A DNA stretch of 64,000 nt from Clostridia bacterium (GTDB taxonomy: Bacteria; Bacillota; Clostridia; Oscillospirales; Butyricicoccaceae), in NCBI GenBank assembly GCA_029099685.1, contig JAQXOO010000002.1:1-64000 (forward strand). The letters are read 5' to 3'. A program made the position numbers and the translations under genes. Positions 17,106 through 27,147 of this stretch are shown piece by piece. How positions within the stretch are numbered: the stretch's first letter is position 1; each line of letters begins with the position of its first letter. The notes below the pieces were generated by a model. It saw only the letters and a program-made list of their open reading frames with translations, had not been told where the DNA came from and ran no database searches.

Positions 17106-20075
17106 ATGAAAAAGCGATACCTGGTTTTCCCCATGCTGTTGGCCATGCTGCTGCTGACAGCGTGTAACACATCGGCAGAAAAGAAAATGCTCTACGACGA
17201 GGCGCCTTCCCGCTACGAATACGGCGTATTCGTCAACATGGACCTCAACGCGGGCGATGCCCTCACGGATTATGAGGTGGCATTCAACAATTTTGCCGAC
17301 CGGACGGCCTATGTGTTCTACTCCGAAAAGGGCCAGACGCCGGTGACCGAGCAGATGGCCGGACTGACGGCGGAGGATCTGGCGGCCCTGGCAGCGGAAG
17401 GCAAGGCCCAGGAGATCCGCAGCAACAGCGGCTTCACCCCGCTGTCCAAGACGCTGAAAAGCCTGGAGGGCAGCGACTTCAAGGCTTCTGAAAAGGACCG
17501 ATTCTATTATATCTATGTGGCCTATGACGCGCCGGAGGGCGTGACCGTGGAAAAGGCCGCCCGCTTTTTGACGCCCGCCAAAGGCCCCGACGCGCTGAAA
17601 AAATACAGCGCCTCCTCTGTGGGCGCGATCGTTCCCGCAGGCGGCGCCACCTCCGTGTTTGAGGAGTCCTCCAGCTACTCCCCCGGCTATGTGGATGCCC
17701 TGAAGCAGGGCGCGCTGGAGGCCGGGGTGGAGACGCCCCGCATCGCCGTCATCGAGACCACCATGGGTGCGGAGCAGGCCATGTATGACGACTTCTTCTT
17801 CCCCGACGGCGATTACGCCTCCTTCGGCGACACCCTGCGGGCAAGAGGCATGGAGCCTGTCTATATCCCCCTGGCCATCGACAACTATCGGGAAGTGCAG
17901 AACACCCGGTATTTCGCCGACCTGATCCGCAGCTGCCACATTGTGTTCTTTACCGGCGGCGACCAGGCTTATTACGGACTGGCTCTGGCCAACGCCGACG
18001 GCACGCCGTCTCTGGTGGCTCAGGCCATCACGGATGTGCTGTCCAAAGGCGGCACCCTGGGCGGCAGCAGCGCCGGCGCGGCGGCCATGTCCGGAACGGT
18101 GCTGACCAACGGCGCCTCCGGCTCCTATCAGCCGTTCTACTGGAATGAGGCAGAGACGGTGGACATCACCATCTATGACGCCGAGACCGTGGCAGACAAC
18201 GACACGGTAAACGAGGGCAACAATATGCTCTATCAGAGCATCGGCTTTGTGGAGCCTGTTCTGGGAGAAGACGTTCTGCTGGACACCCATGTGGACGCCC
18301 GGGGCCGGGTGGGACGGCTGATCGCCGGCCTGCGGGATTCCAACCCCGCCGGACTGGGCATCGCTATGGATGAGACCTCCGGTATCCGCATCGACGGCCA
18401 GACCAAGACCGGCACGGTCTTCGGCACCAGCGGTGTCTATATCATTGACGGTGCCAACGCCATCTGGAGCCCGGCCGGCACCGTGGGCGAGTTCGGCGTG
18501 GAGGGCCTGACCATGCACTACCTCACCGCCGGCGACCGCTTTGACTTTGCCGCCAGAACGGTGCTGCCCGCAGAGGACAAGCAGCCTATCACCACCCCTT
18601 CCGGTGCGGTCCACGAGTCCACGGACATTTTCGGCACCGACGAGACCGGCACCACCGTGCTGTCTCTGGCCCACAGCGCCCAGCAGTCTGTGACGGCGGA
18701 GGTGGAAAATGTTTCCACGCCGCCCTTCCTCACCGGAAACAGCTTTACCGTCACCTTCACCAAAACGGCGGACACTGTCTGCTATACCAACGGAAAGCCG
18801 TTCCCCAACGAAAAATACTTTGCGGACTTCCTGCAGACGACCGTTTCCGGCCTGCAGGTGGATATCGCCAGCGGCCCCAGCAAGTTTGACCCCAACGCGG
18901 CCAGCGGCTTTGAGATCCTGTCCGCCGCCACGGAGGACAACGCCTATGCCGTGGGCATCACCTTCTCCGGCCCGCTGAGCGTGGGCTTCGAGGGCAACAA
19001 CAAGTATTTCCTGGACTGCGAGGAAGCGGAGAACATCCCCACCGACTACGTGGAGGTCTATGACGCCTCCGGCGCGGAAAAGCCCCAGGACCGCGTCTAT
19101 ACCTTCCGCATTATGGACGGCAACACCCTCCGCGTGGTGCTGGCGGAAGATGTCTGCTTTGCCGAGGGCGATACCCTGGTGGTCAAGACATCCATCACCA
19201 GTATGTACGGCGAGCAGCCCAGCACGGGCGCGGTGTTCCGCCTCACCGGCGGCCAGTGGGTGCTGGAGGGCGAAGCCGCGGCGCAGCCCTTTGTGGCGGC
19301 TTCCGCTGTTACCGAGGACAATGCATACGCTGTGGATGTGCTGTTCACCGGGCCCCTGAGCGTGGGCTATTCCGGCAGCAACGATTATTTCCTGGACTGC
19401 GGGCAGGCGGAGAACATCCCCACCGATTACGTAGAGGTGCATGACGCTTCCGGCGCGGTGAAAGCGCAGGACCGGACTTATACCTTCAAGATTTTGGACA
19501 AAAACACGCTGCGCATCGTGTTGGTGGATGACGTGTACTTCGCTGAAGGCGACGTGATCGTGCTCAAGACCTCCATCACCAGCGCGGACGGCGCCAACGC
19601 CGCGGAGGATGTGACCTTTACCCTCACCGACGGCCAGTGGGTCCGCAGCGGCGAGACTGTGGTGGAGCCCGCTCCCGAGACGCCTCAGGAGCCTGCCTTT
19701 ACCGGCGAATTCAAGGCGGTGTCCGCAGCCACCGAGGACAATGAGTACGCCGTGGATGTGCTGTTCACCGGTCCCCTGAGCGTGGGCTATTCCGGCAACA
19801 ACGATTATTTCCTGGACTGTGAGCAGGCGGAAAATATCCCCACCGATTACGTGGAGGTCTATGACGCCGCCGGGGCGGTCAAGGAGCAGGACCGGACCTA
19901 TACCTTCAAGATCCTGGACAAGAACACCCTGCGCATTGTGCTGGTGGATGACGTGTACTTCGCCGAGGGCGACAGTATCATTGTCAAGACCACTGTGACC
20001 TGCAGCAACGGTGATAAGGGGGCGGAAGAAGTCCGCTTCACCCTCACCGGCGGCCAGTGGGTCCCGGCCGACTGA
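17106..20075 (+). CDS. exported lipoprotein cyanophycinase-like (peptidase S51) with three C-terminal repeats
   Basis: Lipobox MKKRYLVFPMLLAMLLLTAC; S51 signatures FFTGGDQAYYGLAL and GGTLGGSSAGAAAMSG; C-terminal units AATEDN.YAV...GPLSVG..GNN.YFLDC..AENIPTDYVEV x3. Confidence 0.88.
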   Translation: MKKRYLVFPMLLAMLLLTACNTSAEKKMLYDEAPSRYEYGVFVNMDLNAGDALTDYEVAFNNFADRTAYVFYSEKGQTPVTEQMAGLTAEDLAALAAEGKAQEIRSNSGFTPLSKTLKSLEGSDFKASEKDRFYYIYVAYDAPEGVTVEKAARFLTPAKGPDALKKYSASSVGAIVPAGGATSVFEESSSYSPGYVDALKQGALEAGVETPRIAVIETTMGAEQAMYDDFFFPDGDYASFGDTLRARGMEPVYIPLAIDNYREVQNTRYFADLIRSCHIVFFTGGDQAYYGLALANADGTPSLVAQAITDVLSKGGTLGGSSAGAAAMSGTVLTNGASGSYQPFYWNEAETVDITIYDAETVADNDTVNEGNNMLYQSIGFVEPVLGEDVLLDTHVDARGRVGRLIAGLRDSNPAGLGIAMDETSGIRIDGQTKTGTVFGTSGVYIIDGANAIWSPAGTVGEFGVEGLTMHYLTAGDRFDFAARTVLPAEDKQPITTPSGAVHESTDIFGTDETGTTVLSLAHSAQQSVTAEVENVSTPPFLTGNSFTVTFTKTADTVCYTNGKPFPNEKYFADFLQTTVSGLQVDIASGPSKFDPNAASGFEILSAATEDNAYAVGITFSGPLSVGFEGNNKYFLDCEEAENIPTDYVEVYDASGAEKPQDRVYTFRIMDGNTLRVVLAEDVCFAEGDTLVVKTSITSMYGEQPSTGAVFRLTGGQWVLEGEAAAQPFVAASAVTEDNAYAVDVLFTGPLSVGYSGSNDYFLDCGQAENIPTDYVEVHDASGAVKAQDRTYTFKILDKNTLRIVLVDDVYFAEGDVIVLKTSITSADGANAAEDVTFTLTDGQWVRSGETVVEPAPETPQEPAFTGEFKAVSAATEDNEYAVDVLFTGPLSVGYSGNNDYFLDCEQAENIPTDYVEVYDAAGAVKEQDRTYTFKILDKNTLRIVLVDDVYFAEGDSIIVKTTVTCSNGDKGAEEVRFTLTGGQWVPAD
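18910..20072 (+). repeat. Three tandem ~120-aa repeat units in the cyanophycinase-like lipoprotein
   Basis: Units begin near 18910, 19290 and 19712; units 2 and 3 offset by 420 bp and near identical in sequence. Confidence 0.9.
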
Positions 20076-20083
20076 ACCCAAAG

Positions 20084-20120
20084 AAAAACCGCCGCCGGAT
20101 GAGCTCCGGCGGCGGTTTTT
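20084..20120. terminator. Bidirectional terminator between convergent genes
   Basis: AAAAACCGCCGCCGG ATGAGCT CCGGCGGCGGTTTTT. Confidence 0.9.
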
Positions 20121-20139
20121 GCAGCAAAGATGCGTTTTT

Positions 20140-21018
20140 TCAGGCTTCGGGCTGGATATAGAGCATGACCCAGAGGTCTCCGGGCATGAGATAGCTGCAG
20201 GGCAGCACGCTCATGGCCATGCCGTCTGCCGGGGCCAGGACGGGGGTGCCGTCCACCGTGCCTACCACCTGTCCGGCGGTGAGGGGATCGCCCTTTTTCA
20301 CCTGGGGCATCCACAGGCCGGCGCGGGGGGCGTCAATGTCCAGCAGCGGACCGTAAAAATCCGGAGCGGCACCCTCAACGGCGCCTTCCGCCACGCCTTC
20401 GCTGCGGAGCAGGTCCAGCAGCGCCTGGAAGCACTGGTTGCCCACCGGAAGATTGACGGCGCCGCCGCAGGTGCCGGAGGGCAGCTCGATGATGCAGGCG
20501 GCCTGGTCCCGCTTGCGGGTGGACTCGGTAAAGAGCTGGCCGGGGGTTCCTTCGGAACGGACGGCGATGGGCATGGTGATGCGCTGTACCAGCGTTCGGA
20601 CCTTTTCCGACTCGTTGTATACCGAGAGGATGTAGGGAAGTCCGTGCTGCCCGCAGCAGTGGAGGTCGATGAGGATGTCAGCGCCTTCGGTCTCCCGGTA
20701 CACCAGATCGGCCAGCCGCAGGGCAAAGCTGCCCTGGGGATCCCCGGGGAACACCCGGTTGAGGTCCAGCCCGTCAAAGGGATTGCGGCGCTGCATACAG
20801 CGCATGGCGGTGGTGTTCACTGTGGGAATGACGGAGACGGTGCCCTTCAGCGGGGGGTGGGCGGTGAAATAGTCAATGAGGCGGCGGGCCACATAAACGC
20901 CGGTGACCTCGTTGCCGTGGATGCCCGCCGTAAAGAAGACGTGGGGCGCGCCGCTGCCAAAGGTATGCAGTTCCAGCTGGGACAGCACACCCTGCTCCTG
21001 GATGGTAAGTGTTTTCAT
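20140..21018 (-). CDS. succinylglutamate desuccinylase/aspartoacylase (M14-like) family; candidate CphZ-type beta-Asp-Arg hydrolase
   Basis: FFTAGIHGNEVTGVYVARRL (HxxE zinc motif), DLNRVFPGD, ILIDLHCCG, PADGM swivel-like C-terminus. Confidence 0.85.
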   Translation of the reverse strand: MKTLTIQEQGVLSQLELHTFGSGAPHVFFTAGIHGNEVTGVYVARRLIDYFTAHPPLKGTVSVIPTVNTTAMRCMQRRNPFDGLDLNRVFPGDPQGSFALRLADLVYRETEGADILIDLHCCGQHGLPYILSVYNESEKVRTLVQRITMPIAVRSEGTPGQLFTESTRKRDQAACIIELPSGTCGGAVNLPVGNQCFQALLDLLRSEGVAEGAVEGAAPDFYGPLLDIDAPRAGLWMPQVKKGDPLTAGQVVGTVDGTPVLAPADGMAMSVLPCSYLMPGDLWVMLYIQPEA

Positions 21019-21078
21019 AAATTGACCTCCTTGTGGGGATATGGTATACTGAAAAAAACGATTGAAACGGTGAAAAAG

Positions 21079-21495
21079 ATGGCTGGATTTGTAATGAAAA
21101 AAGTGCTGTGGCACGGTGGCATCGGCCTGCTGATCTGGCTGGTGCTGGAACGGTTCTCTGTGCTGGGGCGCATCTATGCCGGTTGGTTTGCCGGGCTGAT
21201 GGGCGCCTGTTATCTGCTGGTGGCCTGGCTCAACTGGCTCAAGACCCGGGGCACGGACCTGGGCAGGCTGCTCCGCAGAAAGCGGCCGCCCCGGGTACCC
21301 TATTACCTGCGGGGCGCGGACAAGTTCGTCCGGCCCCGGCTGGGCATTGGGGGCAACCGCCACACCTTTGAGGATGATCTTCCCGAGGCGGCGGAACGAC
21401 CGGAGGACGGCCTGGACCGGCAGCAGACTCTTCGGGGCAGGGCCGCGGCTTTTGCCGTGGTGGGAGTGCTGCTGCTGATCCTTTCGGCGTTTTAA
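21079..21495 (+). CDS. hypothetical membrane protein
   Basis: MAGFVMKKVLWHGGIGLLIWLVLERF... N- and C-terminal TM helices. Confidence 0.65.
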   Translation: MAGFVMKKVLWHGGIGLLIWLVLERFSVLGRIYAGWFAGLMGACYLLVAWLNWLKTRGTDLGRLLRRKRPPRVPYYLRGADKFVRPRLGIGGNRHTFEDDLPEAAERPEDGLDRQQTLRGRAAAFAVVGVLLLILSAF

Positions 21496-21509
21496 AAAAC
21501 ATACAGCAG

Positions 21510-21537
21510 GAGCGGCAGAGCGTTGGCTCTGCCGCTC
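21510..21537. terminator. Hairpin between convergent genes
   Basis: GAGCGGCAGAGC GTTG GCTCTGCCGCTC. Confidence 0.7.
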
Positions 21538-21543
21538 GTTTGT

Positions 21544-22728
21544 TCAGATCGCCACTTCCACCGAGCGGATGCGGAGCCCGACGTTGGTAAAGGAGGTGTG
21601 GTCACGCCGGTACCCCGCGGTATCGGGGCGGCGGAGGTAATCCAGCTTCACCAGGAAGGTCCTGCCGTGGACGTCATAGGCCACCGCGCCGTGGATGCAG
21701 GGCAAGCCGCTTTCGGCGTCGGTCTCCAGAGAGGCATCTACGCCGCGCAGCAGCTTTTCCTCGATCATGCCGTCAAAAACAGGACTGTTGATGATGCCGT
21801 CGTTGATATAATCGGGATAAAAATCCTTGTCCTTTGCAGGAGTGGGCTGAGCCAGACACACCGCGCCGGAGGCGGTGTCATAGCTGTCGCCCTGATGCAG
21901 GGCATGGAGCACCACGCCCCGGTAGCAGCCGTTTCCAGTCTGTTCCGCCGCCCGGCAGTCCACCAGATAAACGCCCGCGCTGCCAAGGACCTGGATGCTG
22001 CCCTGGTGATAGACAAGAGCGGTATCCTCGGAGACGGCATAACCCATGCGGACGCCCTCCCGGTTGCTGAAGCAGGCCTGGATCAGGCGCATCAGGCGGG
22101 GACGCTTGTTGAAGTGCTGGTCCACGATGCCCTCGGTGAAGAAGCCCAGGCCCTGGCACAGCAGCAGGGGGTCACAGGGGTCGTCCTTTTCGCACTGCTC
22201 ATCATAATCTGCATAGCCATAAATCACCGGTCCCGCCAGAACGCCCCGGTTGTTGCCGCTTCCGATCATTACCCGGCTCATGATGGCTGCGCCCGCACTG
22301 GAGCCGCCGATGACGCCGCCGTTGGTGTAGATCTCCCGCAGACGGGTCAGCAGCGCGGTGTCGGAGCCGTCGGGACGGATCAGGCACTGATTGGTAAAAT
22401 ACTGGTCGCCGCCGGTGAACCACACGCCGGTGACGCCGTCCAGGCAGCTGCACAGGCCCTCTGCGTCGCCGGTCATGGCGTTATAGCCCCGCTCATCCCG
22501 GACGTGCTGGGCATAGATCGGCACCAGGATGCAGTTTTCCGCGGGCAGGCCCAGCCGGACCAGGTCCTCCCGGTAAGAGCGGAACAGCGCGTCCGGTCCT
22601 TCGCCGGAGGCTGTGACGATAAAGGCGATCTTGCTTCGGGGTCCGCCCGCCTTTTCGATCAGCGCGGAAAACACCTGGTCTGCGCTGGCGCGCAGGCCGC
22701 CGCCGACGATCAGTAACGTTCCTTTCAT
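21544..22728 (-). CDS. cphB: cyanophycinase (peptidase S51), no signal peptide
   Basis: MKGTLLIVGGGLRASADQVF..., VWFTGGDQYFTNQCL, GGVIGGSSAGAAIMSRVMI; 395 aa. Confidence 0.88.
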   Translation of the reverse strand: MKGTLLIVGGGLRASADQVFSALIEKAGGPRSKIAFIVTASGEGPDALFRSYREDLVRLGLPAENCILVPIYAQHVRDERGYNAMTGDAEGLCSCLDGVTGVWFTGGDQYFTNQCLIRPDGSDTALLTRLREIYTNGGVIGGSSAGAAIMSRVMIGSGNNRGVLAGPVIYGYADYDEQCEKDDPCDPLLLCQGLGFFTEGIVDQHFNKRPRLMRLIQACFSNREGVRMGYAVSEDTALVYHQGSIQVLGSAGVYLVDCRAAEQTGNGCYRGVVLHALHQGDSYDTASGAVCLAQPTPAKDKDFYPDYINDGIINSPVFDGMIEEKLLRGVDASLETDAESGLPCIHGAVAYDVHGRTFLVKLDYLRRPDTAGYRRDHTSFTNVGLRIRSVEVAI

Positions 22729-22751
22729 GATTGCACTACCTCTTCTTTCTA

Positions 22752-24128
22752 TCATTCTACCCGCCGGAAGGGAAGCCACATGGCCAGGTCAGAGGTCATG
22801 ACTTCCAGCCCGCCGGGCGCGGGTCTCAAACGCATCCAGTCCGGGATGGCGTCTTCCTCGCAGGCGAGGGCGGTGCCGTCGGGCTGAAGGGTCACAGCGG
22901 CGCGGAAATTGCCGTATTCCAGGGTGGCATTTCCCTGGCCGCAGGTGACTGTAAAATCATCATAGGCCGGATGGGAAAACCGGCCGCAAAACTGCGGGAT
23001 CTCCTTTTCGCCCAGCGGGGCGCCGGCGTGGGCGGCGGAAAGCACCTCGCTGCCGCCGGACATGGCCTGCCGCCATTCCTCGATCTGGGGAGCGATGTCC
23101 CGGGCAGGCGCGCCGCAAAGCTCGTCCAGAAGCACGTCCCGCAGGATGGCGGCGCCCCAGGTGGAACTGGTGTTCAGCAGAATGACAAAGCCGCTGTTCT
23201 CCTCCGGGAAAAAGGCCACATGGGAATTGAAGCCCTGAATGGAACCGCCGTGGGAGATCAGCCTGCGCCCGCGGTAGGCGCTGGTGCGCCAGCCAAGGGC
23301 ATAGCCGCAGGCCAGCTCCGCGCCGCCGCCGTCATCTGTGGGGATGTTTGCAGAGGTCAGCTGCCGGAACCTCTCCTCCGTGCACAGGGGCGCACCCTGC
23401 CGCAGCAGGCAGCGGAGCCAGGCCACCATGCCCTTCAGGTTGGTGCGGATGCCGCCGCAGGGCCCGGCCACATGGTTATCGGCGTAATTACAGCGGTAGC
23501 TGCCGCCCCGGCAGTCGGTGCGGTAGGGAAGGGCGCAGTCCAGCCCGGAAAAATCGCAGTCCCGGCCGCGGAAACGCATCTCCATGCCCAGCGGTCCGGC
23601 GATCTCGTCCAGAACAGCCTGCTTCCAGGGCTTTTGAAAGATCGCTTCCATCACGTGTCCCAGGACGATGAAGCCCTGGTTGTTGTAGCGGTAGCTTTCA
23701 CGAAAGCCCCGGTCCATTTCCATATAGCGGGTGCGCTGGGCCATGTCCCCGATGGAGGAATAGACCTTTGCCCGCATGAATTCGTGCCGGGCCAGACCGG
23801 TGCGGTGACAGCCGAAGTCCCGGCAGGTGACATGGGCGCCGGCATAGGGGTCGGTCATGGTGAAATCGGGCAGATAGGTCCGGACCGGCGCGTCCCAGTC
23901 CAAAAGGCCCCTGTCTGCCGCCACTGCCCCCAGCATGGCGGTAAAGGCCTTGCTGTTGGAGGCGATGTCAAAAAAAGAGCGCTCGGTGACGGGCCGTCCG
24001 GTCTCCCGGTCGGCCAGGCCGAAGCATTCGGTGCGAAGGACGCCCCGGCGGATGACGGCAAAGGCGCCGCCCACCAGTCCGGTGGCCGCCTGCAAAGCGC
24101 GCACGGCCTCGGTTTCCCATTGCGTCAC
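22752..24128 (-). CDS. serine hydrolase, class C beta-lactamase family
   Basis: FDIASNSKAFTAMLGA (SxxK), YRYNNQGFIVLG (YxN), LISHGGSIQGF (HxG). Confidence 0.92.
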   Translation of the reverse strand: MTQWETEAVRALQAATGLVGGAFAVIRRGVLRTECFGLADRETGRPVTERSFFDIASNSKAFTAMLGAVAADRGLLDWDAPVRTYLPDFTMTDPYAGAHVTCRDFGCHRTGLARHEFMRAKVYSSIGDMAQRTRYMEMDRGFRESYRYNNQGFIVLGHVMEAIFQKPWKQAVLDEIAGPLGMEMRFRGRDCDFSGLDCALPYRTDCRGGSYRCNYADNHVAGPCGGIRTNLKGMVAWLRCLLRQGAPLCTEERFRQLTSANIPTDDGGGAELACGYALGWRTSAYRGRRLISHGGSIQGFNSHVAFFPEENSGFVILLNTSSTWGAAILRDVLLDELCGAPARDIAPQIEEWRQAMSGGSEVLSAAHAGAPLGEKEIPQFCGRFSHPAYDDFTVTCGQGNATLEYGNFRAAVTLQPDGTALACEEDAIPDWMRLRPAPGGLEVMTSDLAMWLPFRRVE

Positions 24129-24195
24129 AGGCTCCCCTCCTTTCTAAAATGATGGGGAGCGGCCTGACGACACGCTCCCCGGGGAGAGAGGTTTT

Positions 24196-26175
24196 TTATT
24201 GGATCTGTTCCCGATAGCGCTCCAGCTCGGCGTTGTTCGCCCAGATGAAGTGGCCGGGCAGGACCTCGGCCCAGAAGGGCTGGTCCGTGGAATAATCATG
24301 GATAGAGGGGTCGTAGACCACCACCTGCTTGTCCCGCTCCACATCGGGGTCGGGCTGGGGGGCGGCCTGGAGCAGGGCGTTGGTGTAGGGGTGCAGCGGA
24401 TGGGCAAACAGCTCCTCCGACTCCGCCAGTTCCACCATCTGCCCCTTGTACATGACGGCGATGCGGTCGGAGATGAACCGGACCACGCTCAGGTCGTGGG
24501 CGATGAACAGATAGGTAAAGCCCTTTTCCCGCTTGAGTTGGTTCAGCAGGTTGATGACCTGGGCGCGGATGGACACATCCAGGGCGGAGATGGGCTCGTC
24601 GGCCACGATGAACTCCGGCTCCACCACAAGCGCCCGGGCGATGCCGATGCGCTGCCGCTGGCCGCCGGAAAACTCGTGGGGGAAGCGGGTGACATATTCC
24701 GGAAGCAGGCCGACGCTGCGCATGGCCTCGGCCACCTTGTTCTTCCGCTCGGAATCGTGCTTGAACAGATGGAAGTTGTAAAGACCTTCCGAAATGATGT
24801 ATTCCACCTTGGCGCGCTCGTTCAGCGAAGCCATGGGATCCTGGAAGATCATCTGGGCGCTTTTGCGGAAGGCCGTCATTTCATGATTGGACAGCTTGCC
24901 CGTGATGGGCTTGCCCTTATACAGGATCTCGCCGCCGCTGCTGTGGCAGATCTTCAGGATGGCCTTGCCGATGGTGGTCTTGCCCGAGCCGGACTCGCCC
25001 ACCAGGGACAGGGTCTCGCCCCGGTGAATATCGAAGGTGACATTTTTGACGGCCTTGAACTCACCGCGGCCCAGTTTGAACTTTACGGTCAGGTCCTTGA
25101 CCTGGACCAGCTTTTCCGCGTTGGAAAAGTCGATGGGCGGCGCGGGCTGCTCCTTGGAACGGACGGCGTTTTTCAGTTCCAGCTCACGGTTGTATTCCGC
25201 GGCCTTGTCACACAGCAGCCAGGTCTTTGCGTAGTGGGTGTCGGTGACCTTGAAGAAGGGCGGCTCATAGAGATAGTCGATCTTCATGGCGTCGGGGTTG
25301 CGGGGGGCGAAGGCGTCGCCCACGATCTCCTTGTACAGGTTGGGAGGAGAACCCTTGATGGACCGGAGGTCATGACCGCGAACACCCAGCTGGGGCAGAG
25401 ACTGCAGCAGCGCCTTGGTATAGGGATGGCGGGCGTCCTTAAAGATCTCGTTGGCCAGGCCGTGTTCCACGATCTGACCGGCGTACATGACGGCCACCCG
25501 GTCGGCCACATTGGCCACCACGCCCAGGTCGTGGGTGATGTAGATGACCGACATATCCAGTTCCTTCTGCAGGCGCTTGATGAGCGCCAGGATCTGGGCC
25601 TGCACCGTTACATCCAGGGCGGTGGTGGGCTCGTCGCAGATGAGGATCCTGGGCCGGCAGGCGATGGCGGTGGCGATGACCACCCGCTGCCGCATACCGC
25701 CGGAAAACTGGTGGGGATACTGCTTGTACCGCAGCTCGGGGTCGGGGATGCCCACCTGCCGCAGCAGTTCGATGGCCTCCTGCTTGGCCTTTTCCTTATC
25801 GGTGCCGAAATGCCAGGTGATGACCTCGCGGATCTGCTCGCCCACGGTTTTCACCGGGTTCAGAGAGGTCATGGGGTCCTGAAAGACCATAGCGATCTTT
25901 TTGCCGCGGACCTGCAGCCACTCTTTTTCGGTGGAATATTGGGAAAAATCCACCCCGTCCATCACCATGCTGCCGCTTTCCACCCAGCCGTTTTTGTCCA
26001 GCATACCGATGAAGGATTTGGTGAACACACTCTTGCCGGAGCCGGATTCCCCAACGATGGCCAGTGTCTCGCCCTGGTACAGGTCGATGGATGCCCCGCG
26101 GATGGCGGTGAGGGTCTTGCCGCGAAGATTGAACTTGATGACAACGTCTTTTGCTTCAAAAATCTTTTCTCTCAT
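24196..26175 (-). CDS. oligopeptide ABC transporter, fused double ATPase (OppD-OppF type)
   Basis: Two complete NBDs: [16 protein letters not shown] / [14 protein letters not shown] and [16 protein letters not shown] / [14 protein letters not shown]. Confidence 0.95.
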   Translation of the reverse strand: MREKIFEAKDVVIKFNLRGKTLTAIRGASIDLYQGETLAIVGESGSGKSVFTKSFIGMLDKNGWVESGSMVMDGVDFSQYSTEKEWLQVRGKKIAMVFQDPMTSLNPVKTVGEQIREVITWHFGTDKEKAKQEAIELLRQVGIPDPELRYKQYPHQFSGGMRQRVVIATAIACRPRILICDEPTTALDVTVQAQILALIKRLQKELDMSVIYITHDLGVVANVADRVAVMYAGQIVEHGLANEIFKDARHPYTKALLQSLPQLGVRGHDLRSIKGSPPNLYKEIVGDAFAPRNPDAMKIDYLYEPPFFKVTDTHYAKTWLLCDKAAEYNRELELKNAVRSKEQPAPPIDFSNAEKLVQVKDLTVKFKLGRGEFKAVKNVTFDIHRGETLSLVGESGSGKTTIGKAILKICHSSGGEILYKGKPITGKLSNHEMTAFRKSAQMIFQDPMASLNERAKVEYIISEGLYNFHLFKHDSERKNKVAEAMRSVGLLPEYVTRFPHEFSGGQRQRIGIARALVVEPEFIVADEPISALDVSIRAQVINLLNQLKREKGFTYLFIAHDLSVVRFISDRIAVMYKGQMVELAESEELFAHPLHPYTNALLQAAPQPDPDVERDKQVVVYDPSIHDYSTDQPFWAEVLPGHFIWANNAELERYREQIQ

Positions 26176-26190
26176 AGTCGACGCCTCACC

Positions 26191-27135
26191 TTACAGATGG
26201 TTTTTCGGGTCGGACGCGTCCGCGAACTTGTTGCCGATGATGTAGAAGGACACGGTGATAAAGCAGAGGATCAGCGTGGGGCAGATCATCTGGAAGGGGT
26301 ACACCAGGAAGGCGCTGCGCCCCTGGTTCACCAGGTTGCCCAGGGTGCAGATATCCGCCGGCAGGCCCACGCCGATATAGCTGAGGAACACCTCGGAGCC
26401 GATGGAGGAGGGGATGGTCAGCGCGGCATCCATAATGATCAGGCTCACCAGATGGGGGATGACGTTTTTGGTGATGATCCGCCGGGTGGGGGTCTTCAGA
26501 CAGATGGAGGCGATGTTGTAGTCCACCTCACGCAGGGCCAGGATGCGGCTGCGGAACCAGCGGGCCTCGCTGATCCAGCCGGTGGCCACCAGCGCGATGA
26601 TGATGGTGAAGATGCTGGGTTTCATGATGTAGGCGATCAGCACCAGGTAAATGGTACTGGGAACGTTGGTCAGGGTGTTGTAGATGGCGAACATCACGGT
26701 GTCCAGCTTTCTGTAAAAGCCCCACAAAGCGCCGATGATGACGCCCAGGCCCACCTGAAACACGGCTACGGCAATGCTCAGCAGCAGAGAGGTGCGGGTG
26801 CCGAACCAGACACGGGCCCAGATATCCCGGCCCACGCCGTCGGTGCCGAACAAATGCTCAGCGGAAGGGGGCTGGTTCCAGTCCCGGGCGGAAAGGGAAA
26901 CGGTGTAGGGATCCAGGTCGGTGACCATGGGATAGATGATGGTATAGGCGGCCATCAGCGCCACCAGGGCCACGATGATCTTGACGGTGTGGCTTTTGAA
27001 AAAGGTGCGGATGGTGCTGCGCCAGTAGGAGTAGTTGGAAAAGCCGGTGTCTTCCAGCTGTTCCTCGTGGAATTCCGCCTGGGTGAACAGGTCCTGAGGC
27101 AGCTGGTCCAGCTCCGGGGTCTTGTTTGTATCCAT
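26191..27135 (-). CDS. oligopeptide ABC transporter permease (OppC type)
   Basis: SAEHLFGTDGVGRDIWARVWFGTRTSLLLSIAV. Confidence 0.93.
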   Translation of the reverse strand: MDTNKTPELDQLPQDLFTQAEFHEEQLEDTGFSNYSYWRSTIRTFFKSHTVKIIVALVALMAAYTIIYPMVTDLDPYTVSLSARDWNQPPSAEHLFGTDGVGRDIWARVWFGTRTSLLLSIAVAVFQVGLGVIIGALWGFYRKLDTVMFAIYNTLTNVPSTIYLVLIAYIMKPSIFTIIIALVATGWISEARWFRSRILALREVDYNIASICLKTPTRRIITKNVIPHLVSLIIMDAALTIPSSIGSEVFLSYIGVGLPADICTLGNLVNQGRSAFLVYPFQMICPTLILCFITVSFYIIGNKFADASDPKNHL

Positions 27136-27147
27136 GGTGAAACCTCC

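Noticed and set aside
18910-20072. Considered as CRISPR or DNA-level tandem repeat array
   Set aside because: Long (about 360-420 bp) in-frame coding repeats within one protein; no short spacer/repeat periodicity. No CRISPR array was seen anywhere in the window.
16782-20081. 1099-aa minus-strand ORF over arginase end and cyanophycinase
   Set aside because: Antisense shadow of the plus-strand lipoprotein gene; composition typical of reverse-frame translation.
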